A stretch of DNA of 64,000 nt, from assembly GCA_951799405.1 (NCBI GenBank), contig OX637361.1:9832170-9896169 (forward strand), given 5' to 3'. A program made the position numbers and the translations under genes. This DNA is from Agapetus fuscipes (taxonomy: Eukaryota; Arthropoda; Insecta; Trichoptera; Glossosomatidae). Positions 46,300-57,644 of the stretch are shown here, piece after piece. The first letter of the stretch is position 1, and every line of letters begins with the position of its first letter. A model generated the notes under the pieces. It was given only the letters and a program-made list of their open reading frames with translations. It searched no databases and was not told the DNA's origin.

Positions 46300-47590
46300 G
46301 CACAGATTTATCGAGCATAGAGAGTTAAGCATTAAGAATGGAGAAAGGAATATATTCCATAGATCATAGATCGTAGAGCGCAGACTGTAGAGAAAAAAAA
46401 CATAAAGCATAGAGCTTAGAATATAAAGTAAAGAGCATAAACCATAGTCTAAAGAGCATAGTTTATAGAAAGTAGAGCATAGAGCGTAGAACAAAGTGCA
46501 AAGTGCATAAAGCGAAGAGCATGGAACATATAACCAAGTGCATAGTGCAGAGAGCATAGAGCGTAGAACAAAGTGCATAGTGGATAGTGCATAGAGCTTA
46601 GAGCGTAGAGCATAGAGTATAGATTAAAGTGCATAATGCATAGAGTATAGAGCATAGAGTAAAGTGTATAGTGCATAGTGCAATGAGTATAGAGCATAGA
46701 GCGTGGAGCATAGAGTAAAGTGCAGAGAGTATAGAGCATAATATTATAGCTTAGAACATAGAACAAAGTGCAAAATGAATATTGCATAGAGCATAAATCA
46801 AAGAGCGTAGAACTTTGAGCACAGTGCAAACTGCAAAGTGCATAATGCATAGAGCATAAAGCGTAGAGCATAGAACAAAGTGCAAAGTGCATATAGCATA
46901 AACCGTAGAGTGTAGAGCTTTGAGCGCAGTGCATAGTGCATAGTTCATAGTGCATAATGTATAGTGCAAAATGCATAGTGCAAAGTGCATAGAGCATAGA
47001 GCATAGAACAAAGTGCATAAGGCATAGAGCATAGAACGTAGAGCATAGAACAAAGTGGATAGGGCATAGAGTGTACAGCAAAGTGCAAAATGCATAGTGC
47101 ATAGATAATAGAGCGTAGAGCATAGAGCAAAGTGCATAGCGCATAGAGCGTAGAGCATAAAGCGTAGAGAAAAGTGCATAGGGCATAGAGCATAGAGCAA
47201 AGTACAAAGTGCATAGTAAATAGATAATACAGCGTAGAGCATAGAGCAAAGTGCATAGTGTATTGAGCATAAAGCATAGAACATAGAGCAAAGTGCATAG
47301 GCATAAAACATAGAGCATACAAGAGCGTAGAGCAAAGTGCATAGGATAAAGAGCATAGAACAAAGTGTATAGGGCATAGAGCTTGAGCCTAGAGCGTATA
47401 GAAAAGTTCAAAGTGCAAAGTTCATAGAGCATAAAGCGTAGAGCATAGTGCATGGAACATAGTGCATAGAGCACAGAGCATAGTGCATAGTGCATAGTGC
47501 ATAGAGCATAGAGTATAGAGTTAAGAGCATAAAGTTTAAAGCATAGAGCATGGAAAATAGAGCATATCGCACGTTCAATAATAAAGAGCA
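46300..47590. repeat. Heptamer satellite (GCATAGA)n
   Basis: About 1.3 kb of tandem 7-mers, mostly GCATAGA, GCATAGT, GCGTAGA and GCAAAGT, clean from ~46440 and increasingly decayed toward 46300. On the minus strand the unit TATGCTC read three times gives Y-A-L-C-S-M-L, and because 7 is not a multiple of 3 every frame gives the same cycle. This explains long open frames here (one of 414 codons). It is not a gene. It lies in the 19.6-kb Lkr intron. Confidence 0.95.
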
Positions 47591-47599
47591 ATAACTCAA

Positions 47600-49498
47600 A
47601 AAACATGAATGTTGGGAAATCACGTTTGAAGTTCAGACAACCAGTACAACTTGTATGGGATAAAAAAGGCGGCCGATGTTTTATCTCGGTCATATTCGTC
47701 CAAATTGAACGGCTGTCGCATTCTACCTATTCTTCTCGCATTGTTCTTGCGTTTTATCACAAAATCTCGATTTTCCCAATTTTCGAGTTATTTCTCTTTA
47801 TTATTAAACGTGCGATATATTTCAATGCTCTATTCACTAATTAGAGGCTGCTGGTTAATCAAAATATGTAAGGAAGAATTTGGCTCGAGAGGGTTGAGTT
47901 CACATAAGTCAGCTTGACATGCAAGATAAAAGTGTTGCTGCATTAAAAAAATGTACAACTGTTTAAATATATCAAAGGTGTTTTTGTTTACTTTCAATGA
48001 AATCTAAAAATGTAACAATAACCTTACTCGGTAAATAGTGTGGGGATTATTACATGTAGAAATGTGCAAATGATTCCGATTAATAAATATAAAAAATATT
48101 CGTGTGCCCCAGTTTTGAGAAAATTACATTTTTTAGTTAACAATCTTGGCCAGCCTTGCATAACTTTCGTTTCCATGGCAACACAATAATAAACCTGCTG
48201 TTGTTTTTATTATTATTCACATATTTCAACCTTAAAGGCTTTCAGTGTGCAACGTTAATTAAAAGAAAACACGTGCACTAAAATAAATAATGGAAGGAAA
48301 AACATCTAAATTATGTTGTAAATTTACAAGCCGTTTTCCCGTTTATTTTTGTTGTATCTTTATAGTTTTCAATTGTGTTTGAGAGAAAAAAAAAGAGTTT
48401 ATTTTTAGAGAAAACCTGCATACTTATTAACTCTGTTTTTCTTTTAAAATGTATTTACTGTCATCTTCTTAAGCGGCTTGATAATTGTTTTTTTAGGACA
48501 AAAAATATGTTTTTTATATGAATAGTTATGAAATTATAGCAGATTTTGTTTTTTTTATGTTTTTAAATTTTTCGCTCTTTCTAATGTACTAACTCCCATA
48601 GCTCTACGATGATTTTTTTGTTGTTTATGCCCAAGCAAACAACTGCGTTTTCGAAGTATGTATGGTTTTGGTGTAACCGACAAGATTTTGGCCTTTTCTG
48701 TCTTAAAGGCGCTTGTGACATAAAAAATTGTACAACATCGTATAACCACATTAATAGGAATGCCAATAAACGTCTTTTTTTTTTTACTTTTTTATTCTAG
48801 AGCTGTTTTGATTTTAACGATATGATAAAAAAAAATATGCTATTTTTCTGCCATCTTAAACTGTTCTCTTGAACAATTTAGTTTTTGTCGCTTATTTCTT
48901 CCATTTAACTGTCGATATCAGTCAAGGAGTTTTCTTTCGGTACTAAAAACAAACTCTTGATTTCTAATATTGTATCCAGTCAATTCGATTGTTATTTAGA
49001 TCGAAGCTTCCGTCGTAGCTGGCAGTCGCATCTATCTATGTGTAAGGGTGCTAAGGTCGGAAACAAATTCCACCCCAGTGCTGGGAAGGGTTCAGGGTCG
49101 TGGGATGACTCGAGGAAAATCTGCTACAAGCAATTCGACGGAAGTCAAGCATAAAACACAATAATGGGAAAGGAGGACTTATGGTAGGAGGCAGCGTTTT
49201 TATTTATTTTCAACCCTTGGAAAGTCACCGTAGATCATAATGTAAAACATTTAGTTTATTTAAATTTAAAAATGAAAAAAAGTTTTTCTTCCAGATTCCT
49301 TGAAAGGAGAGTCTTTATTTTGTGAATAAAAATGGAAAATACATTTTTCTGTCCACGTTTGAAATAGTCATTTAAATCACAAATGGACCAGACACAGTTT
49401 TGTGGTTTTTTTGTTCTGACTAGGGAAATAATGTCCTTTAAATTTACCATGGAATGCACTAAATCTTCATTTTTTAATAAAAATAACTTTGACTTAAA
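47600..49498. other. Lkr intron, mostly unrecognised
   Basis: AT-rich. 47725-47830 repeats, diverged and inverted, parts of 47575-47700 (AAACGTGCGATAT vs ATATCGCACGTT), a short inverted duplication at the satellite's right edge. 48990-49150 is GC-richer without a supported ORF. No exon seen. Confidence 0.4.
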
Positions 49499-49628
49499 AT
49501 AATAATCTAAGTTGCAAAGCTATATTAACATTTAAAGCTCGTATCAAATGCATGCCCACAAACAAACACTTATATGTAGTTCGCGCTTACAAATGCTGAA
49601 TGTGTACGAACAAATAAAATCCTAAACT
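49499..49628 (-). mobile_element. RTE-A 3' tail, short
   Basis: TAATCTAAGTTGCAAAGCTA, CATGCCCACAAACAAACACT and AGTTCGCGCTTACAAATGC. Confidence 0.85.
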
Positions 49629-50107
49629 AAAGGAAAATATTTGTAACTATCCGATTTCAACTGAAAAAAAAGGAAAATCTACTCGACTATATGCTCTTTC
49701 TAATCCAAACTAATCTAATGAAGATAAATAAATATTTATACAAAATTAGTTTTATAATCCGCACCTCTCATCCAGATCATTCCAATTAGTACGGATTAAA
49801 GAGGTTTCCCTACTGTCGCCGCATTTTCTTTAATAAACAATTCACGTGAGCTCGCGAGACACACAGTGGCGTAACGCAAAATAAATTATCTCTTGTGGGG
49901 GGTGGAAGGACACCACACAGTGACTTGTGATATCTGTGGACTAGAAATTATTTTGAAGAAAACAGAAATCATAAATGTATTTCAACTTATTTACGAAAAT
50001 AAATATGTACGAAAGTAAGAAAGAGAACAAAGAACTTCACAGTTGCAATTCCGTGTGTAAAAAAAAAGCTCCGCGAATGTAAAAATGTTCCTAGAAAGTT
50101 GACTATA

Positions 50108-50355
50108 CTGTAACTGTAACTGTAACTCTGTCGCCATTCCGCTAGGGGTGGCCAGAGCCTCTGCAGAGTTGCCTCCATTTTTTCCTATCCTGACATACCT
50201 CTTTCAATTCCTTCATATCCATCACATTTTTCATGCATTTTCTTCTTTTACGCTCACTTTGTATATCCCATTCTTTCACAATCTCCTCAATCTGATCACT
50301 CTATACTTTTCTCGGTCGTCCCTTCCCTCTTTTTCCTTTGACTATTGCGAATAAT
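50108..50355 (-). pseudogene. RTE-B RT C-terminus and 3' end
   Basis: Complement of CGGTCGTCCCTTCCCTCTTT (GKGRTT/RKV), TTTACGCTCACTTTGTATAT (DIQSERK) and GCATTTTCTTC. 3' end CTCTGTCGCCATTCCGCTAG shared with 2.65 and 57.17 kb. Confidence 0.72.
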
Positions 50356-50597
50356 AATGGCTGCTAGTTGACAGATAGCAGGCATATAAATATTGTGATC
50401 GCTACAATTGACAAATTATTAAGGAAAAAGGCATTGCTTTAAGACATTATGGCATGTGTGGGGTATGGTATGGGTGTCGGAACACAAAATGGATTTGGAC
50501 AAAATGGCCTTATTTTGTACAATTTTACGTTGCTGCAATGTTTGACAGGACTGAGACAAATGTGGGCTATAGTATGTATCAATGTGGGCTATAGTAT

Positions 50598-51280
50598 GAG
50601 TTCCTTGACTTATAGGTTGGAATGCGTCTGACCACCCATGCTGTAAAAATGGTTCACTTTGCCAATGTCACCCCTGTATCAGGGAAGGACGGCAAGAGTT
50701 ACAGTGTGTATGCCCATTTGAGATTTAGGTTTTTTTTTTTTTTTTAAGAAATCCTGTGCGGGAGACTCCCTAGATTCTAAAGACTCTAGGGGTCTATGAC
50801 ACTTGTTGTAGTGCCGCAGAGGTGTACGAGCTTGGTCGTCGCTACAAAGCGCCAATACTCAAGCAAGACCCAGTTGCTGTAAGGCTGGATGGACCTTTGG
50901 TGACCGGTCATTGGTAAAGGTTTATGAATTTTTCAACCCAGCGAAGAGCACATTCGAAATATAAATTGTATATGTTTGTGCTCCGCCGGGATCCGAATCC
51001 ACAACCTTCCATTTACGAGTCCGAAGTGTTGCCACAACGGACTACGGACCGGTCCAAGATGCCAACAACACGCGGTGTACCTGAGCGGTTACCCATCCAA
51101 GCACTGACCACGCACACAATGTTGCTTAATGGGTTTTATATGTTCTAGGTACTTGCGACATCTGAAAGCGCGAACTTGTGCATGTCTGCTTGTGAGAATG
51201 CATATAATATGAATCCCCAATCACACATATCTTTGCAACTTAGATTAGATTAGATCGGATGAGATTATATTAGAGTAATT
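50598..51280 (+). mobile_element. RTE-A 3' tail split by 5S-tRNA SINE
   Basis: 50598-50733 runs from CTTGACTTATAGGTTGGAAT to CATTTGAGATTTAGG. 51132-51280 resumes with GTTTTATATGTTCTAGGTAC and ends in (TTAGA)n. The interruption is a complete-looking composite SINE. Confidence 0.88.
50734..51131 (-). mobile_element. 5S-rRNA/tRNA composite SINE, nested
   Basis: Read on the minus strand: 51131-51065 is 5S-like (AAGCAACATTG, CTTGGATGGGTAACCG, TACACCGCGTGTTGTTGGC), then GGACCGGTCCGTAGTCC, box B GGATTCGGATCC, the SINE-B body and the long 3' end with AGGATTTCTTA and poly(A). The 5S part includes the box C region. The host RTE-A tail gives both limits, ~398 bp in all. Confidence 0.88.
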
Positions 51281-51554
51281 TAGTTTCCGCTCCTCTACGT
51301 TGTTACTCAATGATACCACACGATACGACAGACTGCTCGGTAAGTATAGGATGCGAGATGTGTGGCGGGTAACCTAGTAATAAGATATACGTCTGCGAGC
51401 AGCGGCTAATGAAAAATACCATCAGGAAAAGTGTCAGCCCTGAAATAACAGACAGCAGCGGTGCTGCAGCTCATTCCAGAGGAAATGGCGAAAAGCAGGG
51501 CTGCCACAGGCTTAGAGTATAAATTAAAAGTGGCGCATGATAAATCCATTTTTT

Positions 51555-51745
51555 TTTTAATGCATCGCCAAATTGGTGAGATTGCAAAAGAATGGAACCT
51601 GCAGAGTGAGAGTAAGAGAAGCGTATGTATGAAGAAGGTGATGAATATTGAGGAAATGATTTGTAAAGACAGAAAAAAGTGAAGGCGCATCTGCAGAGGT
51701 ACCGGCCACCTCTAGTGGAACTGCGGCAGGATATAGTACAGTACA
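51555..51745 (+). pseudogene. RTE-B RT C-terminus and 3' end
   Basis: HRQIGEIAKEWNLQSESKR, SVCMKKVMNIEEM and CKDRKKWRRICRG (one shift), then CACCTCTAGTGGAACTGCGG. 5' truncated. Confidence 0.75.
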
Positions 51746-51756
51746 GTCATGCAGCT

Positions 51757-52262
51757 CGCAACTAAGCTTCACAATTAGAGTAGCTTCTTGCCTGCGCTAT
51801 CCTCGAAAGGGTCGCATGTATCGATTCGGGACCTATTTATTTTCATAGGTAAGGGGGCCGGCCTCATACCAACCACTTCAGTTGAAGTAAGGGGCTCTCA
51901 GCTCTTGGGGTGCCTGGTTCTAATATTATAATTTCTTGCGAAGGCTGAGTATACTTTGCCGGTACACCGAGACCGTAAATCATTTCTGACACCCTTGGTG
52001 GGGAATCGAACCCTTGATCTCGGCATGGAATGCTAGCATTCTACCAACTGAGCTATCGACCGGACTTTTTACGAGCTTGGTTGTCGCTACAAAGTGCCAA
52101 TACTCAAGCAAGACCCAGTTGTTGTAATGCTGGATGGACCTTTTTATGACCGGTTTTGGAAAAGGAATATGAATTTTTCACCCAGCGAAGAACATACTTG
52201 AAAATATAAATGGTACTTTTTTGTGCTCCGCCGGGATTCGAACCCACAACCTTTCATTTAAA
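51757..52262 (-). mobile_element. Composite SINE: SINE-A joined to SINE-B
   Basis: 51757-52064 is SINE-A complete (TAGAGTAGCTTCTTGCCTGC, GGGGGCCGGCCTC, ACTTCAGTTGAAGT, CATTTCTGACACCCTTGGTG, ACTGAGCTATCGACCGGAC). 52065-52262 is SINE-B (TTTTTACGAGCTTGG, GTGCTCCGCCGGGATTCGAA). The junction is the same as at 33.914 kb. SINE-B is cut at CCTTTCATTTA by the following RTE-A. Confidence 0.9.
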
Positions 52263-52712
52263 AGGTTCACTTTGCCAATGTCATTCCTGTTTTAGGGAAG
52301 GTCGGCGAGAGTTGCAGGGCTTATGTTCATTTGAGATTGGGTTTTTATATTGTAGGTCCACATGCGGCATGGCACTGCTTTAGTTCTTGTTTATCGTAAA
52401 CGCCATTGAGAAAATTTTACATGAGCAATGTTTGCATGTGTACTGGACCAATGTGTCTTATAAAAACAATAAATTTATATCATAAATATTTAAAAGAACT
52501 CTCACATTATCGAGTTTTACGGTTTTTCTTAACTCAGATTGTGTAGAATTTGATTCATAAGACAACTGCATGAAAAAGTCATCTTTGACAAGATTGGCGT
52601 ATACGGTAAACAAGAACTGGGGGAGCGATGTGTTAACGCGAAACTAATACATGTCTGCTTGTTTAATATAATTCTTAAATGATGTATATGTTTGCAGCTT
52701 AGTTTTAGATTT
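52258..52712 (+). mobile_element. RTE-A 3' tail split by family-E element
   Basis: 52258-52371 runs from AAAGGTTCACTTTGCCAATG to GGTCCACATGCGGCATG. 52628-52712 resumes ATGTGTTAACGCGAAAC and ends (TTTTAGA)n. Confidence 0.87.
52372..52627. mobile_element. Family-E inverted-repeat element, nested
   Basis: CTTTAGTTCTTGTTTATCGT at left and TATACGGTAAACAAGAACTG at right. The host sequence repeats ATG on both sides (52369-52371 and 52628-52630), a possible 3-bp target duplication. About 256 bp, close to 41951-42212. Confidence 0.85.
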
Positions 52713-52890
52713 TAGTTTACTCAGCCTTCACATGAAAGGAGTACCAGTCCCCTCGGTACCTGAGAACCACACACTTCAAACCGAATTGATAAGCGTAAGG
52801 CCGGCTCCCTTAATTGTCAAAATAAATAGGTTCCACTCGCCACATGTGTTCCCATCGTAGAAAACGTGGCGTTGAACTTCTGCCTTTTCA
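52713..52890 (+). mobile_element. SINE-A 3' half
   Basis: GTTTACTCAGCCTTCACATG, AAGGCCGGCTCCCTTAATTG, AATAAATAGGTTCCACTCGC and GTTGAACTTCTGCC. Confidence 0.8.
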
Positions 52891-53724
52891 TTTATATTTG
52901 TAAGTCTTTTCTTTTCATTGTTCATTTTTATTTTTATTTTTTCAAGACTCCAGATTCTGTAAAGCAGCCCTGTTTCGCTGAAGGGTTGTTACTTTAATGA
53001 AGTATTGTAAGACCAGAGGTAAAGGAATTTTGACGTATGGTTGAACCTTATTGAAACCCTATCAACGTCTAAAGAAAACGTGAACAATTTTTCTTTCTAT
53101 TTTATAACGGAACACATTCTTGTGGTGTAATCAATTTTGTGAAACAAAATCTATTAAAAAAACCTAAAAAAATATGTACTTATACATAAAAAAGGTCTAT
53201 ACAAGTATTTTTTTCAGATTTTTTTTTGAATTAAAAATATTGCTTCATGTTTTATAACAATATATTTTAAAAACTATTTTTTCAGCTTTAATATTTTGGA
53301 TGGAAAATTAATTCTGCAGGAAATAGGCATTTAAAAATATTTGTCAATATTTTGCAAATACATATTTTGATCCTTTCGTTCACAAAAAAATATTCGACAA
53401 AATTAAATTAAAACTAACTTAAACATTTTATCCTAAACTTGGAAATATTTTTTATAGATCAAATATAAAAGTAAAGTTGAACGGGTTAAATTTAATCTTA
53501 AAAATAAAATTTAATGTAATTTTAAATAATTTGGTAGATATCGAATTTTCAGTCCAATTTTACACAGACGAAGGATTTATCATTTTTTTCTCAATTCGTA
53601 TGGCAGTTTATTCATTGTTTTTCTTAATAAAATAATTCATGATTTGTCAAAAAAATATATGGCTTTTTAAATTTCGGTAATGACGTTCCTACCTACAATT
53701 GATTTTCTTTTTCGCGTTGAAGGT
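52891..53724. other. Lkr intron, very AT-rich
   Basis: No exon or repeat recognised. Confidence 0.45.
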
Positions 53725-53739
53725 AGTACGGTCTAATAA

Positions 53740-53926
53740 GGAATATGGCATCTAACAATAGCTATGCGGCGTGCATTCAGCATTACGAAAAAGTCTCTGA
53801 AGTGTATCGGAACTAATCGTGGCTACATATTATACTACGATAATGCACCAGCGCACACATCATTGCTTATTTGTGTTTTTCTGGACCGAAACAATGCCGT
53901 AATAATACCTGTAATGATATATATTC
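53740..53926 (+). pseudogene. Mariner-type transposase remnant
   Basis: Reads YILYYDNAPAHTSLLICVFL then DRNNAVIIP. DNAPAHTS is the second catalytic Asp block of mariner-family DDE transposases. The YSPDLAPCD block expected next is missing because an RTE-A tail starts at 53927. Only ~35 residues are readable; the N-terminal part is degraded. Confidence 0.78.
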
Positions 53927-54180
53927 TTAAATCTAAGTTGCAAAGATAAACTGACATTCAAAATTCATATCAAATACATGCCCACTAACAGACACGTCGT
54001 GTAGTTCGCGCTTACAAATGCTGAATGTATTCTTACAAATTACAACCAAAACTCAAATGAACATAAACCCTGCAACTTTTGCCGACCTTTCCTGAAACAG
54101 GGGTGACATTGGCAAAGTGAATTTTATTGTACAGTATGAGTGTTTAGCCTCATACCAACCTATATATAAGTCAAGGAATA
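53927..54180 (-). mobile_element. RTE-A 3' tail, truncating mariner
   Basis: TTAAATCTAAGTTGCAAAGA to CATACCAACCTATATATAAG. No transposase sequence resumes after it. Confidence 0.87.
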
Positions 54181-54755
54181 CAAATAAGAAATATTATTTA
54201 GGAATATATTAAATCAACAAAACCTTAAAAAGAAATCTTAACTAACGTATTAACTGGTCTTGGTCACATGCGACTGTTTCCTGTCCGCATATATCGTGGA
54301 CAGATTATTTTCTTGTACATTATGTAAAACTTAATCATAAATATACTTTATTAGGTTGTTTTAAAGCAAGCATACAGATTATTAGGTTAACAGTTGACAA
54401 GCTTACCTCTGCTTTGTTTTCTCATTTCACCGCAATTTGTCCTCGGCAAACTCTACATGATTTGATTTAAAAACATTGTCTTATTTAATAATTTAAATTA
54501 CAAAATGCTCACGGACGACAGGAGCAAGTTGTAAAAGGAAAAAACAAAAAGGGGACCTGTAATTAAGTAGAAAAAAAGGAATTGGTCTCATCAGTCTAAT
54601 TGCCTCTGTGGAGTCCTCGCAAAAGTAATTACAAGAGTGCGGCTTATGATTTTTGGACGCAAAAAAAAACGTAATATTGTTATGAACTCGGTCTTTGTTT
54701 TGGCGAATAAATCTCTTTTCAAAGCAAAATGATAATTAAAATTAAAAATCTTTTT
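54181..54755. other. Lkr intron, nothing recognised
   Basis: No exon or repeat seen. Confidence 0.45.
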
Positions 54756-54759
54756 TATT

Positions 54760-55270
54760 ATCCAAATTAGAGTACGCTGTCGAGGTTTGGACTCCTTACC
54801 AGCGGAAGTACATACATAGACATGATAGAACAAGTCCAAAAAAAGTTTCTCAGGTATCTCCTCATGAAGTTGCGTGGAAGTTATTCACAATTCATGCATC
54901 ACGAAGAGCTACTTCGGGAGACTGGAAACAAGGCACAACAGGTCCCATGTAGTGCTCTCTCATAAGATCATCAATGGCTTAATTGACAGTCCCACCCGGT
55001 TGGAGGGCTACAGGTTGTATGTGTCTGATGACTACACCCGAGGGCGAGGACATGATCTATTTCATGTACCGAAAAGCCGTACAGATGTCGTAACGCAACA
55101 CCCTGTAACCCAGAGTTAAAGCTCTTAAATAAGTCTTATACAAAAATTTTCGAGTGTAATTTCTTAAGATTTAAAAAAACTAGCAATAAAGTTACTCCCA
55201 GCGTGTTGATAGCAGCTGTGAGGGTGCACTGTAATTAGGGTAACCTGTAGTGCACAAAAAAAAAATGCAG
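54760..55270 (+). pseudogene. Jockey/CR1-like LINE C-terminus and 3' end
   Basis: LEYAVEVWTPYQRKYI-like start in one frame, then LETRHNRSHVVLSHKIINGL and TRLEGYRLYVSDDYTRGRGH in another, with shifts. 3' end GTGCACTGTAATTAGGGTAA followed by poly(A). Partner of 40258-40690. Confidence 0.75.
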
Positions 55271-55640
55271 CGAGTTGTTTTTGTATCAGTTTATGTAATG
55301 ACTACCCGTGCTGCGCGCAGTTTAAGCTTTAAGTTAGACGGGCGTTGACATGATTATTTTTAAAGCTGTCTTTCTATAAGTTATAATAAAAGCTGCATCT
55401 CTCCGTCCTGCACTGAGAGAGAAGAATGCAATGGGGAGGGATGCAACTCAGCTTTCATAAGTTGTGAGTTGGAGAACGGCGTCGAGACAACGTGGATTTG
55501 AAGGCAGAAGTTAAAGGAAGCCAAGGCTTGAATTGGCATTGAAGAAGAAGAATGAAGAAAGTTGCTGCAATATGAAAAGATGTAAGATATAATTATATTA
55601 AATGCATTTTCACTATTATTATAAGTCATTGTTATTGATT
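55271..55640. other. Lkr intron, nothing recognised
   Basis: 55380-55560 is GC-richer, no supported ORF. Confidence 0.4.
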
Positions 55641-56705
55641 TTTGAAAGAGATGATGAAAATATGAATTATGAATTTAAAATTAATGGAATGAATGTTGAT
55701 GTCGTAAATGAGTTTGTATACCTGGGAAGTAAGTTTGAAAAATATGAAGAATGACCGGTGAATTTGAAAGAAGAATAATGAAAGCAGGTGCGTACTGGGT
55801 GCTACCGCTAGCATCGCCAAAAACCAGAATCTTTCAAAAAATGTTCGACTAGCGGTGCACGGTGGTATACTAGTGCCCACTCTGATGTATGGAAGTGAAG
55901 CCTGGACGGTGAGTGAAAGTGAGATTAGTAAAATCCATACGGTAGAAATGGATTACTTAAGAAGTATGATTGGAAAAAGACGGAGTGATAGGGTGAGGAA
56001 TGATTTTGTTAGAGAGGAATGCGGTGTAAGAGAAAGTGTGAAAGTAAAGATTAAAAGAAGTATACTTAGATGGTTTGGACATTTGGAGAGAATGAATGAG
56101 GAAAGAATGACGAAGAAAGTATATGCTGCAAGAATTGATGGATGTCGTGGAAGAGGAAGACCGAGAAAGGTATGGATGGACCAAATTTTCGAAATAGCGA
56201 GTGAATGGGATATCCAGAGTCATAATAAAAGGAGAGCTTGTATGAAAAAAGTTATGACTCTGGATGAAATGAAAGAAGTATGCAAGGACAGGAAGAAGTG
56301 GCGGCTAATCTGCAATGCTGATTTTTAATGTTGGTTTATTGGCTTGCTACATTTTTAGCATAAGACATTTTTTACTTTTTTTGTATAGATTTATTTTTAA
56401 GGTTTTGTTGTTTTCTTATACTTAAATGTTATTTATTACTCGTATTCCTTGACTTATAGGTTGGTATGAGGCTGACCACCCATACTGTAAAAAATGGTTC
56501 ACTTTGCCAATGTCACCCCTGTTTCAGGGAATGTCGGCAAGAGTTGCAGGGCTTATGTTCATTTGAGGTTGCGATTTTATTTGTAAGTACACAATCAGCA
56601 TTTGTAAGCGCGAACTACACGTGTTTGTTTGTGGGCATACATCTGAGAGCTTTGAATGAATATATCCTTGCAACTTAGATTATAGATTATTATTATATAG
56701 TAACA
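55640..56705 (+). mobile_element. RTE-A, longest copy in window
   Basis: Starts before the other copies: INGMNVDVVNEFVYLGSKFE at ~55675-55735, the EF.YLGS block just after the RT thumb in RTE polyproteins, then stops. ORF piece 55855-56328 reads GGILVPTLMYGSEAWTVSES, ILRWFGHLERMNEERMTKK, GRGRPRKVWMDQIFEIASEW and WRLICNADF. The tail 56440-56705 ends (TTATAGA)n. Catalytic RT and endonuclease domains are absent. Confidence 0.92.
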
Positions 56706-56954
56706 CTGTACATTCATCACAAACTTGATTAAATAACTCGAATTAATTAAACCTGTGTTATCTGTTGAACATAACCTAAAAACGCCCAGGCTGTTATTCG
56801 TGAAGTTGAGGAAAGCTGGGTACAAAAAATTGGGTATATTCCTCATTTTTCAATTTTTGTAAATATTTAATGAACAAAAGGATTGGAAAGAGGGTAAAGT
56901 ACGTCGCTTTAGTGTTTGTTTGTTTTATTTCTGTGACAGCTAATTTCACATGAA

Positions 56955-57195
56955 CAATGAGGTAGTGTGAAAGGAAAAAGAGGTAAGAGACGACCGAGAA
57001 AAGTATGGAGTGATCAAATGGAGGAGATTGTGAATTAATGGGATATACAAAGCGAGCGTAAAAGAAGAAAACGCATGAAAAATGTGATGTTTATGAATTA
57101 ATTGAAAGAGGTATATAAGGATAGAAAGAAATGGAGGCAGCTCTGCAGAGGCTCTGGTTCCCTCTAGCGGAATGGCAACAGAGTTACAGTCACAA
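56955..57195 (+). pseudogene. RTE-B RT C-terminus and 3' end
   Basis: GKRGKRRPRKVWSDQMEEIV then a stop, DIQSERKRRKRMKNVM, DRKKWRQLCRGSG and 3' end CCCTCTAGCGGAATGGCAAC. Confidence 0.75.
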
Positions 57196-57412
57196 AGTTT
57201 GTCTTGTACAGAACCAATGTGTATTATATGAAAACTGTGAATCGATTGTGAAACTACATACTTAAAACAACGCTCACAATATCGTGTTTTACATTTTTTC
57301 CTTAGCTCAGATTGTGTAAAATGTGATTCTTTAGACAATTTTATTGAAATATCATCTTTGAAACAAATGGTGGATAAGCCAAGCAAGCACTGGGAGGAAG
57401 ATGAATTTAATT
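57195..57412. mobile_element. Family-E element, diverged
   Basis: GAACCAATGTGTATTATATG, TCGTGTTTTACATTTTTTCC and CTCAGATTGTGTAAAATGTG match the family interior; the left inverted repeat is lost. Confidence 0.7.
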
Positions 57413-57644
57413 TTTGTGTTATGATTTTACTTAGGGTTCTTTTAATTAAATTGCGATTGAAATTTATTTAACAAGACTTCTTTTTCACAATATAGGTTAC
57501 AATGTACCGTTCACTCTTCACCCTCTGCTTACAGGTGTTCACGTTACAATGATCCAATCGACTCTATTTGTCCCAGCGAATCTTGGCTCGTATATAAATG
57601 TGCGGCAGAGACGATTATTGCATGTTTTAAAACGTAGTAGATTA

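Noticed and set aside
46300..47590. CRISPR array
   Set aside because: Repeats are 7 bp, contiguous and without spacers, in a eukaryotic intron.
46449..47693. 414-codon open frame rich in Leu, Tyr, Cys, Met and Ala
   Set aside because: It is the heptamer satellite read as codons; all three minus frames give the same peptide cycle.
52015..52065. Functional tRNA gene (minus strand)
   Set aside because: Boxes A and B are present, but the sequence runs into SINE-A body and recurs many times in the same setting.
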